A stretch of 44,267 bases of DNA from Planctomycetota bacterium (GTDB lineage Bacteria > Planctomycetota > UBA1135 > UBA2386), in contig JADLHO010000036.1 in NCBI GenBank assembly GCA_020848735.1, positions 1-44,267 of the forward strand, written 5' to 3'. The position numbers were made by a program, and so were the translations under genes. Below are positions 16,631 to 25,894 of the stretch, one piece after another (the stretch's first letter is position 1; each line of letters starts with the position of its first letter). Below the pieces are notes generated by a model, which saw nothing but the letters and a program-made list of their open reading frames with translations, was not told where the DNA came from and searched no databases.

Positions 16631-17307
16631 GTTCCCTGCTGCCCTGCGTCGAGATCGACCCCGTCGGCGCCGCCCACGCGGCGGTGATCTGGCTCCACGG
16701 CCTCGGCGCCGACGGCCACGACTTCGAGCCGATCGTTCCCGAGCTGCGCCTCCCGAAGCACCTGCGCGTGCGCTTCGTCTTCCCGCATGCGCCGAGCATC
16801 CCGGTGACGTTGAACGGGGGCTACGTGATGCCGGCCTGGTACGACATCGCCGAGGTCGATCTGCGGCGGCGTCACGACGAGGCGGGGATCCGCCGTTCCG
16901 CCGCGCAGGTCGAGGCGCTCCTCGCACGCGAGGTGGCGCGCGGGGTCCCGGCCTCGCGCATCGTGCTCGCGGGCTTCTCGCAGGGCGGAGCGATCGCGTT
17001 GTTCTGCGGGCTCCGTCATCGCGAACGCCTCGCAGGCATCCTCGCGCTCTCGACCTATCTGGTCGGTGAGGACTCGCTCGACGCCGAGCGCAGTCCGGCC
17101 AACGCCGAGGTGCCGATCTTCCTCGCGCACGGCAGCTTCGATCCCATGGTCGCGCTGTCCCGCGGCGAGGCGGCGCGCGACGCCCTGATCGCGCGCGGCT
17201 GGACGCCCGAGTTCCGCACCTATCCGATGCCGCACTCCGTCCATCCGCAGGAGATCGTCGACGTCGGCCAATGGCTCACGCGCGTGCTCGCCGCGGAGTC
17301 GCGATGA
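16627..17307 (+). CDS. Phospholipase/carboxylesterase family alpha/beta hydrolase
   Basis: The 226-residue protein has WLHGLGADGHDF near the N-terminus (oxyanion region), the nucleophile elbow GFSQGG with Ser118, Asp172 in AHGSFDPMV and a His near 203-206 (MPHSVH). The triad is complete and the length fits the family of cytoplasmic carboxylesterases. The natural substrate is unknown. The ATG overlaps the PPK2 stop by 4 nt, and its own stop overlaps the next start in the same way. Confidence 0.92.
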   Translation: MSSLLPCVEIDPVGAAHAAVIWLHGLGADGHDFEPIVPELRLPKHLRVRFVFPHAPSIPVTLNGGYVMPAWYDIAEVDLRRRHDEAGIRRSAAQVEALLAREVARGVPASRIVLAGFSQGGAIALFCGLRHRERLAGILALSTYLVGEDSLDAERSPANAEVPIFLAHGSFDPMVALSRGEAARDALIARGWTPEFRTYPMPHSVHPQEIVDVGQWLTRVLAAESR

Positions 17308-18749
17308 GCGGCGATCGCTACGTGCCGCCCGGCCATCACCGCAGCGTCGCGGCGTTCCGCGAGCACCTGCGCGCGCTCGACCCGGCCTTCGACGCCGACG
17401 AGACCCTGCTCGGCGCCGCGGGCCCGCTCGGGGCGCCGCTGCGCGTCGACGGCCGCGTGATCGGCAACCGCTTCTGCGTGCAGCCGATGGAGGGCTGGGA
17501 CGCCACGACCGACGGCGGCCCGACGGCGCGCACGCTGCGCCGCTGGGCGAAGTTCGGCCGCAGCGGCGCGAAGCTGGTCTGGGGAGGGGAGGCCTTCGCG
17601 GTGCGCCTCGATGGGCGCGCGAATCCCAACCAGCTCGCGTTGGGCGACGACGATGGGGCCGCGCTCGCGAACCTGCGCGCGCTGCTCGGCGAGCTGCAGC
17701 GCGCCCACCGTGAGGCCGGCTTCGCGCTCGACGATCTCGTCGTCGGCCTGCAGCTCACGCACTCGGGGCGTTGGTCGCGCCCGCTGGGACCGAAGGCACC
17801 GCGCACCGCGCTGCGTCATGCCGAACTCGATCGCCGCGTGGAGATCGCCGACGACTCGACGCTCTTCCGCGACGACGAGCTCGACGCCCTGGCGCTCGAT
17901 TACGCGCGTGCGGCGGTGATCGCGAAGCGCGCCGGCTTCGCGTTCGTCGACGTGAAGTGCTGCCACGGCTACCTCCTCCACGAACTGCTCGGCGCGCGCG
18001 GGCGGCGAGGACCTCACGGCGGGAGCTTCGAGAACCGCACGCGGCTGTTCCGCGCGATCGTCGCCGCGATCCGCGCCGCGGCGCCGGGCCTCGCGATCGG
18101 CGTCCGCCTCTCGGTGATCGACGTGCCGATCCACGGCAAGGACCAGACGAGCGGGATCGGCCGTCCCCTCGACGGTGAACCCGGCGCAGCGGATTGGTAC
18201 GGCTTCGGCATCGATGCCGGCGGCAGGCCCTCGCTGGACGAACCGCTGCGGTTCCTGCGCGAGTTGCGCGGTCTCGGCATCCGCCTCGTCAACCTCACGA
18301 TCGGCTCGCCCTACACCTGCCCGCATGCGCAGCGCCCCGCGGCCTATCCGCCGAGCGACGGCTATCTGCCACCCGAGGACCCGCTGCTCTCGGTGATCCG
18401 ACACCTGCGGGTCACACGCGAGGTGAAGCGCGCGGTGCCCGAGCTCGCGATCGTCGGCACCGGCTACAGCTACCTGCAGGAGTGGCTGCCGCACGTGGCG
18501 CAGCACGAGCTGCGGGAGGGGCACGTCGACTTCATCGGTCTCGGCCGCTCGATGCTCAGCTATCCGGAGCTCCCCGCCGATGTGCTGCGCAGCGCGAGCC
18601 TCGACCGTCGCCGCATCTGCCGCACGCTGAGCGACTGCACGACGGCGCCGCGCAAGGGCCTGCCGAGCGGCTGTTACCCGCTCGATCCGGAGTACCGGAG
18701 CAGCGACGAGGCCAAGGTGCTCGCGCGACTCAAGCAGGACGCGCGCTGA
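17304..18749 (+). CDS. Old-yellow-enzyme-like NADH:flavin oxidoreductase
   Basis: The 481-residue protein is an FMN-binding TIM barrel. Conserved pieces include NRFCVQPMEGWDAT near residue 53, LQLTHSGRWSRP near 151, VDVKCCHGYLLHELL near 215 and GGSFENRTRLFRAIV near 237. It is longer than classic OYEs and ends with a Cys-containing RRICRTLSDCTTAPRKGLPSGCYP, perhaps a metal or cluster site as seen in some dienoyl-CoA reductase relatives. The ATG overlaps the esterase stop. It closes the four-gene operon. The substrate is not known. Confidence 0.85.
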   Translation: MSGDRYVPPGHHRSVAAFREHLRALDPAFDADETLLGAAGPLGAPLRVDGRVIGNRFCVQPMEGWDATTDGGPTARTLRRWAKFGRSGAKLVWGGEAFAVRLDGRANPNQLALGDDDGAALANLRALLGELQRAHREAGFALDDLVVGLQLTHSGRWSRPLGPKAPRTALRHAELDRRVEIADDSTLFRDDELDALALDYARAAVIAKRAGFAFVDVKCCHGYLLHELLGARGRRGPHGGSFENRTRLFRAIVAAIRAAAPGLAIGVRLSVIDVPIHGKDQTSGIGRPLDGEPGAADWYGFGIDAGGRPSLDEPLRFLRELRGLGIRLVNLTIGSPYTCPHAQRPAAYPPSDGYLPPEDPLLSVIRHLRVTREVKRAVPELAIVGTGYSYLQEWLPHVAQHELREGHVDFIGLGRSMLSYPELPADVLRSASLDRRRICRTLSDCTTAPRKGLPSGCYPLDPEYRSSDEAKVLARLKQDAR

Positions 18750-18817
18750 TCGGAGCGCTGCGATGGGGACCTCGGCCCGGCACTTTGTCGCGTGAGGGAG
18801 GGCGCTCGCGTTCGGGC

Positions 18818-18823
18818 TATCCT
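18818..18823 (+). promoter_or_regulatory. TATCCT -10-like box before the M28 peptidase gene
   Basis: GGC-TATCCT lies 2 nt before an ATG at 18826, too close to serve it. It would give an untranslated leader of roughly 75 nt for the preferred start at 18907. Confidence 0.35.
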
Positions 18824-18906
18824 CCATGGCCCTTCCCGGGTGCGGCCCATCGGAGCGCCGTACCGTGCCCCAGCGTCCCTGCTCCGCTCTTTCGGTGTTC
18901 ACGCCC

Positions 18907-20817
18907 ATGGCGGCTCGCCTCGTTCCCACCACGCTTGCTGCGCTCGTCGCGGTCCTCACCGCGCTCCCGCTTCCCGGTCAACAGCCCGCGGATGCCACGC
19001 TGCACCTGATCGCCCACGACGGCGATCTCGCGCTCCGCGATCGTCTCATCCGCGAGTCCGCGGTCTACGCGGACCTCGGCTCGCATGTCGTGGCGCGCGC
19101 CGGCGCTGCGCTGCGCAACGAGCTGGGCGAACTCGGTGTCGCGTGCGATGCCGTCGCGGCGCCGCGCGGCGACGAGTGGCTCGTCGTGAGCGCGCGCAAT
19201 CCGGCCGGCATCGGCGCGATCCATGGCCGCATCCTCCTGGCGCGCCGGGCGTTCTTCGTGCTCGCCGCGCGACCGGACGAGCTGCCGGAGGATTGCCTGG
19301 GCAGCGGGTTCCACGGCGGCTTGCAGGTCGTCGACCTGACGATGCCCTACGTGCCCGTCCGTCCCCTCGCCGTCGCCGCACCCGAGGCGGTCGACCCGCG
19401 GATCGCCGCGATGGTCGCGCAGGTGCAGCAGGCGAACCTGCAGGCCGACGTGACCTCGCTCAGCGCGATCTTCACGCGGCGCACGACGCGCGCGGAGAAC
19501 GCGCAGGCCGTGGGCTTCGTGACGGCGCGGCTCCAGACGCTGCCGCAGCTCACCTGGTCGACGCAGAGCTTCAACGCGAGCTATGGACCGAACGTGATCG
19601 CGGAGCTGCCCGGCACAGATCTCGCGCACGAGATCGTGATGGTGGGGGCACACCTCGATTCGATCGCAGGCTCGTCGGGCACGCGCTCGCCCGGTGCCGA
19701 CGACAACGCCTCCGGTTCGGCCGCCGTGCTCGAGATCGCGCGCATCTTCGCGGGTCAGCGATTCCGTCGGACCATCCGCTTCGGCTGGTGGAACGCCGAG
19801 GAGCTCGGGCTCGTCGGGAGCACGGCCTACGCGAATGCCGCCGCCGTGCGCGGCGACGCGATCGTGGCCTACGTGAACACGGACATGAACGCCTACCGCG
19901 CGAGCGGTGACGGCTACGACGTCGACTACGTCACGAACGACTCGACCCCGTCGCTGGTCGCGCTCCTCGGCCAGGCGACGACGACCTACGTCGCCGGGCT
20001 CGGCGTGAACTCGGCCTCGCTCTCCGGCGGCACGAGCGACCACCGTTCCTTCTTCCGCGCGGGCTTCCCGGCGGCCTTCCCCTTCGAGGACGTGCCGAGC
20101 TACTCGCCCTTCATCCACACGAGCAACGACACGGTCGGCAGCTCGGCCAACGACTTCCTGCTCTCGAAGCTCATCACGCAGTCGGTGCTCGCGGGCGTGG
20201 CGACGATCGCCGAGACGGTGCCGACCGCGCCGGGCTTCACGCTCGATGTCACGGCTGGACCGAGCGTCGGCGGCACCGCGGTCGTCGCCAGCGGCAGCGA
20301 GCTCGACTCGGTGAGCGCGGTCCGCGTCGGCGGTCGGGCCGTGGGCTTCACGCTGCAGCCCAATGGCACGCTCGCGTTCGTCACGCCGCCGTCGCTCACG
20401 CTGGGTCTGGCCGACGTCGCCTTGACGAACCCCGGCGGCACGGGGCACGCGGGCTTCAGCTATGGGCCCACGAGCCCCGCGACGCTGCGCGCCCCCGCGA
20501 GCCTCGGTCTGGGCGCTGCGGGCTCGCTCGCCGTCGGCGCGGTTCCGGGCTGGCTCGCGGTGACCTTCCTCTCGCCGCTGCTCGGCCAGACCGACCTCGT
20601 CGTGCTCCAGCTCGGCATCGGCGCCGGCCAGCCGGCCCTGCTCTTCGCGCTGGCCAGCGCCACGCTCTCGCCGAGCGGCGGCGTCGCCGAGCACGCGCTC
20701 AGCGTGCCGAACGACCCGAGCTTCCTCGGCGCGAGCTTCCACCTGCAGAGCGCCCTGGTCGAGCCGACGCTCGCCGCGTTCGACGCGAGCAACGTCGTGA
20801 CGCTCACGATCCAGTGA
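18907..20817 (+). CDS. Secreted M28-family metallopeptidase
   Basis: The 636-residue protein begins with a signal peptide (residues 3-25, cleavage near PGQQ). The M28 domain has zinc ligands in order: GAHLDS, DDNASGSAAVLE, WNAEELGLVGS, NTDM and SGGTSDHRSF, so the di-zinc aminopeptidase site looks complete. After it comes an IPT/TIG-like beta domain (residues about 445-540) and a C-terminal beta domain ending in DASNVVTLTIQ. A similar ending is found in the protein at 29161. An upstream ATG at 18826 would put 27 residues before the signal peptide. It probably digests peptides outside the cell. Confidence 0.88.
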   Translation: MAARLVPTTLAALVAVLTALPLPGQQPADATLHLIAHDGDLALRDRLIRESAVYADLGSHVVARAGAALRNELGELGVACDAVAAPRGDEWLVVSARNPAGIGAIHGRILLARRAFFVLAARPDELPEDCLGSGFHGGLQVVDLTMPYVPVRPLAVAAPEAVDPRIAAMVAQVQQANLQADVTSLSAIFTRRTTRAENAQAVGFVTARLQTLPQLTWSTQSFNASYGPNVIAELPGTDLAHEIVMVGAHLDSIAGSSGTRSPGADDNASGSAAVLEIARIFAGQRFRRTIRFGWWNAEELGLVGSTAYANAAAVRGDAIVAYVNTDMNAYRASGDGYDVDYVTNDSTPSLVALLGQATTTYVAGLGVNSASLSGGTSDHRSFFRAGFPAAFPFEDVPSYSPFIHTSNDTVGSSANDFLLSKLITQSVLAGVATIAETVPTAPGFTLDVTAGPSVGGTAVVASGSELDSVSAVRVGGRAVGFTLQPNGTLAFVTPPSLTLGLADVALTNPGGTGHAGFSYGPTSPATLRAPASLGLGAAGSLAVGAVPGWLAVTFLSPLLGQTDLVVLQLGIGAGQPALLFALASATLSPSGGVAEHALSVPNDPSFLGASFHLQSALVEPTLAAFDASNVVTLTIQ

Positions 20818-21026
20818 GGCGGTCGGCAGTCCGTGGGTGACGCAGCTCGTGGGGGATTGCGAATCCGCGGTGATGCACGGTGCTCGCCGGGCACTCACCC
20901 GCGGTTGCCGCCCGCACGCCGGTCTCGGAGCGCTCGCTCTGCCGTCGCGCAGATCGGCGGCCGCTGATCGAGCTGCGCCCGCGTATGCGCCGCGGAATCG
21001 GTGCAGCGCTTCGGGAGCTCTCACCC

Positions 21027-22586
21027 ATGTCGACCAGATTCGCAACCGGATGGCTTCGGCTGTCGCTCGTCTCGTTCCTCGCATTGGGATCCTGCGCCAC
21101 GGTCCAGTCCGTTCCGGCACCGCAGGGAGCGCCGGCCGTGCTCGGCGACTCGCCGAGCCGTGCCGCGGGCTCCGGCGCGCTGTCGCGCCTGGAGGCCGCC
21201 GTGAACGCCAACCTCGAACTGGGAGGTGACGAGGAGACTGCGCTGGCGGTGGCGCCCTTCAATCCGCAGCTCGTCGCCGTGGCCTACCACCGCCGCGTCG
21301 CGGGAGTCGAGGGAGTTCCGGTCGCGGTGCGGGTCTCGACGGACGGGGGCTTGAGCTTCGGGCCGGAGGCGTTGACTCCGGTCTTCTCCGCCAGCGGTCA
21401 AACCTGGCTCTCGGGGGGCGATCCATCGATCGCGTTCGACGCGGCGGGCACTCTGTACCTCGTGAACCTCGTCATTGTAGGGTTCGGCGGGGGAGACGGT
21501 CCAAACTCGTTCGAGGTCGTGCGGTGGCGGTACTCGGCTCCCGCCAATTCTGCTCCAGCCCTCGTCGAACCATTGTTGGTCAGTGCGGCCGTCGACCCCA
21601 ACCAAGGCTGTGACAAGCCCCACATTGCCATCGACGTCTGGCCGACCAGCCCGTTCGTCGGCAACCACTACATCTCGTGGTCGCGCATCGGCGCCGGCTC
21701 CAACATCGTGGCGACCTTCGTGGCGAGCACGGGGCAATGGCGCGCGGTCATCTTCCCGCCGAGGGCGCCGAATCAGGACACCATCTGGGGCATCGAGACG
21801 GCGGTCGGACCCAGCAGCGCAGCGCCCTGGGAGCCGCAGTTCCACGGCGTCGTCTACGTCGCCTACTTCCTCGGGCACTCGTCGAACCTGAATGTGGGCG
21901 AGGTGCGATTCCTCTCGTCCCATGACGGAGGACTCACGTTCACGGCGAGCACGTCGCACCCGTTTCCGCAAGGGAGCGCGGGGACCGAGCAGCAGCAGGA
22001 CCTCCACCATGGCATCAGGACCAGGAACTTCGGTAGCGCGTTGCCGCGCGTCCTCGCCGATCCCCTGACGCCGGGTCGAGTCCACGTCGTGAGCTGCGAC
22101 GACCCGGACAACCTGAAGTCGAACGGCGACCACAGTCAGATCGTCATGGCGACTTCGACGGACTTCGGGGCGACGTTCAGCGCGCCGATCACCGTCTCGT
22201 TCGAGAGCGGTCCCGGCGCGGAAGAGCCCTTGGTCGACATCATGCCCTCGGCCGCTCTCGACCCGATCACCGGGATCATCGCGGTCTCCTGGTACCGTCA
22301 GAGCGCAGTTCCCAATCCGTTCGGCCTCATCAGGCTGGACCGCGTCGTCGCCTTCAGCGTGGATGGAGGACAGAGCTTCCTGCCGGCGATCACGATCAGC
22401 GACAGTCCCTTCGATCCGCACCGCGGACTCGGGACTCCCCCCAACGGCGGCTCCGTCTTCGCGTGCGGCGAGTTCCAGGGCCTCGGCATGTTCGACGGGA
22501 AGCTCTACTCGTCCTTCACCGGCAACACCTTCGACCAGAGCGGCGCCATCGACGGGTATCAGACGATCTTCGACATCTTTCCCTGA
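21027..22586 (+). CDS. BNR/sialidase-like repeat lipoprotein
   Basis: The 519-residue protein has a hydrophobic leader ending in a lipobox-like LALGSC (Cys near residue 23). Several Asp-box-like motifs occur (VSTDGGLSFG, SSHDGGLTFT, ATSTDFGATFS, FSVDGGQSFL), the pattern of sialidase-type beta-propellers. No sialidase catalytic Arg triad or Asp/Tyr set can be assigned by eye, so enzymatic activity is doubtful. The 209-bp gap upstream (20818-21026) shows no gene or clear promoter. Confidence 0.75.
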   Translation: MSTRFATGWLRLSLVSFLALGSCATVQSVPAPQGAPAVLGDSPSRAAGSGALSRLEAAVNANLELGGDEETALAVAPFNPQLVAVAYHRRVAGVEGVPVAVRVSTDGGLSFGPEALTPVFSASGQTWLSGGDPSIAFDAAGTLYLVNLVIVGFGGGDGPNSFEVVRWRYSAPANSAPALVEPLLVSAAVDPNQGCDKPHIAIDVWPTSPFVGNHYISWSRIGAGSNIVATFVASTGQWRAVIFPPRAPNQDTIWGIETAVGPSSAAPWEPQFHGVVYVAYFLGHSSNLNVGEVRFLSSHDGGLTFTASTSHPFPQGSAGTEQQQDLHHGIRTRNFGSALPRVLADPLTPGRVHVVSCDDPDNLKSNGDHSQIVMATSTDFGATFSAPITVSFESGPGAEEPLVDIMPSAALDPITGIIAVSWYRQSAVPNPFGLIRLDRVVAFSVDGGQSFLPAITISDSPFDPHRGLGTPPNGGSVFACGEFQGLGMFDGKLYSSFTGNTFDQSGAIDGYQTIFDIFP

Positions 22587-22702
22587 GCCCGGCTTGCGGT
22601 GCCCGCGCCCCGCGCCGACGCTCGCGCCCGCGACGACAGCCGCGATCCGATGCCCATGGACAGCCAGGCGCAGGATCGCGGCGCGTCGCGCGGAGCGCGC
22701 AC

Positions 22703-23968
22703 ATGCATCGACTCGCTGCAATCCTCGCCGCCGTGTTCGTCGTCGCCGCCGTCGTCGCCCAGGAGCTGGGCGAAGGCACGTTCGAAGGGAAGCGGGCGCC
22801 CGCGGCCGCTCCGATCCGCTTCACGGAGTTCCCCGTGCCCGCGCGCGAAGCGCTGGATCCCGAACTCGCGACACGCACCGCGCTCGAGGGTCTGCTCGCG
22901 TTGCAGGAGGGCGAGGGCTCCGACCAATGGCCCTACGAGGGCGTCTATCGCGAGGACCGCGGCCAGCTCCCGATCGGCTACCGCGTCGGGGGAACGGCGA
23001 TCGCCTGTCTCGCGCTGATCGCCGCGCCGGGCTACGCCGAGGACGAGCCGCGGCGCGCCGCCCTCGAGCGCGGCCTGCGCTTCGTGCTCGCGACGCTCGA
23101 GCACGAGCGCATGTCGCTGGGCTTCATCGGCACCTACGACGTGCGGGGCTGGGGCCACATCTATGCGCTGCAGCTCTTCCTCGAGCTGCAGGACCACGGG
23201 CTCGTTCCCGAAGCACTCGCCGACGAGCTCACGGAGAAGACCAAGGGCCTCGTCGAGACGCTGGTCGGCCTCGCGATCCCGAAGTCCGGCGGTTGGAACT
23301 ACTCGCTGCGCGCCGGCTTCGGCAAGGAGCGCAATCGGGCCTCGACGTTCATGACCGCGCCGGCCCTACAGGTGCTCTTCCACGCGCAGGCGCGTGGCCA
23401 CGCCGTGCCAGAGCTCGTGCTCGACGAGGCGCTCGACGCGCTCGACCGCGCGCGCAGCGAGCCGGGCGCTTACGCCTACGGCGCGAGCGCGAGCACGCAG
23501 AACGGCGTCGCCGAGGAAGAGCTCGCGATGATGGACAGGGTGCCGAGCAGCGCGGCGCGCGCGACCGCGGTCGAGACCACGTTGCTGCTCGCGGGTCGGG
23601 GCGATCCGGCTCGCCATCGCCGCGCGGTGCAGCGCTTCTTCGACGACTGGGATGCGCTCGCGGTGCGCAAGAGCCAGACGGGTACCCACATCCCGCCGTA
23701 CGGAATCGCGCCGTACTACTTCCTCTACGGCCACCTCTACGCCGCCCAGGCGATCGAGCTGCTCGAAGACACGACGGAGCGCGAGGCGCTGCGCGAGCGC
23801 ATGCGCGCGGTGCTCGCTCTGAGTCGCGACCAGGACGGCACCTGGAACGACCGCCAGTTCCCGCGCTCGGCGGGCTACGGCACCGCGATGGCGATCCTCG
23901 CGCTCAATCTGCCCCGCGTGCATCGGCCGATCGCGCGTCTGACCGGCCTCGGAGTGAAGAAGGGCTGA
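22703..23968 (+). CDS. Secreted alpha/alpha-barrel protein of the prenyltransferase/squalene-cyclase repeat fold
   Basis: The 421-residue protein has a signal peptide (residues 4-20, cleavage near VVAQE). It then shows repeated helical pairs with Gly-rich turns (YRVGGTAIACLALI, GWGHIYALQLFLEL, SGGWNYSLRAGFG, GAYAYGASAS, DGTWNDRQFPRSAGYGTAMAILALN). This is the QW-like alpha/alpha-toroid pattern of squalene-hopene cyclase and prenyltransferase repeats. A DXDD cyclase motif is not present, so it is probably a binding or structural protein rather than a cyclase. Confidence 0.75.
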   Translation: MHRLAAILAAVFVVAAVVAQELGEGTFEGKRAPAAAPIRFTEFPVPAREALDPELATRTALEGLLALQEGEGSDQWPYEGVYREDRGQLPIGYRVGGTAIACLALIAAPGYAEDEPRRAALERGLRFVLATLEHERMSLGFIGTYDVRGWGHIYALQLFLELQDHGLVPEALADELTEKTKGLVETLVGLAIPKSGGWNYSLRAGFGKERNRASTFMTAPALQVLFHAQARGHAVPELVLDEALDALDRARSEPGAYAYGASASTQNGVAEEELAMMDRVPSSAARATAVETTLLLAGRGDPARHRRAVQRFFDDWDALAVRKSQTGTHIPPYGIAPYYFLYGHLYAAQAIELLEDTTEREALRERMRAVLALSRDQDGTWNDRQFPRSAGYGTAMAILALNLPRVHRPIARLTGLGVKKG

Positions 23969-24097
23969 GCGAGGAGCGACTGCACCGGTCTCGCCGGATT
24001 CCAGGATCGGGACGCTGCGAGCCAGGGTCGGTGCCCGTCGAGCCGACGAACGAGACGCTCGATTCCCCGTGAGCTACGAGGATCATCGAGCTGTCGC

Positions 24098-25885
24098 ATG
24101 AGCAACGACGGCTACATCGTCCTCGCCCTCATCGCCGTCACGGTGGTGCTGCTGATCGGGCAGTTCGTACGGACCGAGGTCGTGGGCCTCGGCCTCGTGG
24201 TCGTCCTCGGGATGAGCGGCATCCTCGCGCCCGGTGAGGCGCTCTCGGGCTTCTCGAGCCCGGCGACGCTGACGGTCGCGGCGATGTTGATCCTCTCCGC
24301 CGGACTCGAGCGCGCGGGCGTGGTCGACCTGATCGGGCATCGTCTCGCCCACGCGAGTGGAGGTGGGCCGACGCGCTTGCTGGTCCTGCTCACCGTGCCG
24401 ACGGCGCTCGTCAGCGCCTTCATGAACAACACCCCGCTCGTCGCGATGATGATCCCGGTGGGGCTCGCGCTGGCGAAGCGCTTCGACGTCTCGCCGAGCA
24501 AGCTGCTGCTGCCGATCAGCTACGCGGCGATCCTCGGCGGCACCTGCACCCTGATCGGGACGAGCACGAACATCCTCGTCGACTCGCTGTACCGGAAGGC
24601 GGGCGGTCCCGGATTCTCGATGTTCGAGTTCAGCGGGCTCGGCCTCGTGTACACGGTCGTCGGACTCGGCTTCATCGTCGTGTTCGCGCCGCGCCTCCTG
24701 CCCAGGCGCACCGCGCTGACCGAACTGCTCTCGGCCAGTGCCCCCGATCACTACGTCACCGAGATCATCGTGCGCAGCCAGAGCCGCTTCGTCGGCCGGC
24801 CGCTGCGCGAGGTCTTCGGCGGGGGCAACGACGTGACGATCCTCGAGCTGGTGCGGGGCGAGGAGATCCTGGTCGGCCCGTCGCCGGAGACGGTCCTGCA
24901 GGACGGCGACGCGATCCTCGTGGAGTCCAGCGCGCGCACGATCCACGCGCTGCTGTCGACGAAGGGTGTCGAACACAGCACCGTGGTCGCCGACGAGGAG
25001 CGCGTGAGCATCCAGCGCGTCGATCTGCGCGTCGCGGAGATGGTGGTCACGCCGACCTCGAGCTTCATCGGCTCGCCGGTCAAGGAGCTCGGCCTCTCGC
25101 GCAAGCACGGCGTGCAGGTGCTCGGCATCCGTCGCCTCGGCAAGCAGCACCGCGTTCTCTTGCGCGACTGGGATCTCAAGCCGGGCGACGTGCTCCTCGT
25201 GCAAGGTGAACCCGCGCCGCTGCGCAACCTGCAGGAGGACGGCGACGTGCTGCTCATCGAAGGCGTGGAGCGCCGTCTGAGCTTCCCCAAGACCGCGCCG
25301 ATCGCGCTCGCGGTGGTGGGGCTCGTCGTCACCCTGGCGATGTGCGGTCTCCCGATGGAGTTCCTCGCGCTCGGCGGAGTCGGCACGCTGCTGGCGACGC
25401 GGGCCCTCGAGATCCGGCACGCGGTGCGCGCCGTCGACACCGCGGTCTTCATGCTGCTCGCCGGGACGATCCCACTCGGTCTCGCGATGGAATCGACGGG
25501 CCTCGCGAACGCGCTCGCGAGCAAGACCGTGGAGCTCGCCGGACCCTACGGACCCTGGGTCGTCATCGCGGCGTTCTATTGCCTGACCAGCCTCATCACC
25601 GAGATGGTCTCGAACAACGCGACGGCCGTCCTGCTCACGCCGATCGCGCTGGGGGTGGCCCGGCAGATGGGCATCGACGAGAAGCCCCTGCTCGCCGCGA
25701 TCATGTTCGGCGCGAGCGCGAGCTTCGCGACTCCGATCGGCTATCAGACGAACACCCTGGTCATGGGACCGGGCGGCTATCTGTTCCGCGACTACCTGCG
25801 GATCGGCGTGCCGATGAACCTGCTGATGGCCGTGGTCGCGAGCATCTGCATCCCGCTGTTCTGGCCACCGCACGCGCGGGGTTAG
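24098..25885 (+). CDS. SLC13/DASS-type permease with two TrkA-C domains
   Basis: The 595-residue membrane protein has the family signatures AFMNNTPLVAMMIPV and ILGGTCTLIGTSTN in its first half, and VSNNATAVLLTPIAL and TPIGYQTNTLVMGPGGY in the second: an inverted repeat of two transport halves. Between them, about residues 215-385, are two RCK-C (TrkA-C) regulatory domains. Such proteins move dicarboxylates, sulfate or other anions with sodium; the substrate is not evident. The stop codon TAG lies within the -10-like box of the next gene. Confidence 0.9.
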   Translation: MSNDGYIVLALIAVTVVLLIGQFVRTEVVGLGLVVVLGMSGILAPGEALSGFSSPATLTVAAMLILSAGLERAGVVDLIGHRLAHASGGGPTRLLVLLTVPTALVSAFMNNTPLVAMMIPVGLALAKRFDVSPSKLLLPISYAAILGGTCTLIGTSTNILVDSLYRKAGGPGFSMFEFSGLGLVYTVVGLGFIVVFAPRLLPRRTALTELLSASAPDHYVTEIIVRSQSRFVGRPLREVFGGGNDVTILELVRGEEILVGPSPETVLQDGDAILVESSARTIHALLSTKGVEHSTVVADEERVSIQRVDLRVAEMVVTPTSSFIGSPVKELGLSRKHGVQVLGIRRLGKQHRVLLRDWDLKPGDVLLVQGEPAPLRNLQEDGDVLLIEGVERRLSFPKTAPIALAVVGLVVTLAMCGLPMEFLALGGVGTLLATRALEIRHAVRAVDTAVFMLLAGTIPLGLAMESTGLANALASKTVELAGPYGPWVVIAAFYCLTSLITEMVSNNATAVLLTPIALGVARQMGIDEKPLLAAIMFGASASFATPIGYQTNTLVMGPGGYLFRDYLRIGVPMNLLMAVVASICIPLFWPPHARG

Positions 25886-25888
25886 CCT
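25883..25888 (+). promoter_or_regulatory. TAGCCT -10-like box before the DUF993 gene
   Basis: TAGCCT includes the stop codon of the SLC13 gene and lies 6 nt before the GTG at 25895. It fits the TANNNT pattern of other starts in the window but is the weakest example. Confidence 0.25.
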
Positions 25889-25894
25889 GGGCGC

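Noticed and set aside
18826..18906. Earlier ATG at 18826 as start of the M28 peptidase
   Set aside because: It would put 27 residues before a standard signal peptide and lies 2 nt after the TATCCT box, within the promoter itself.
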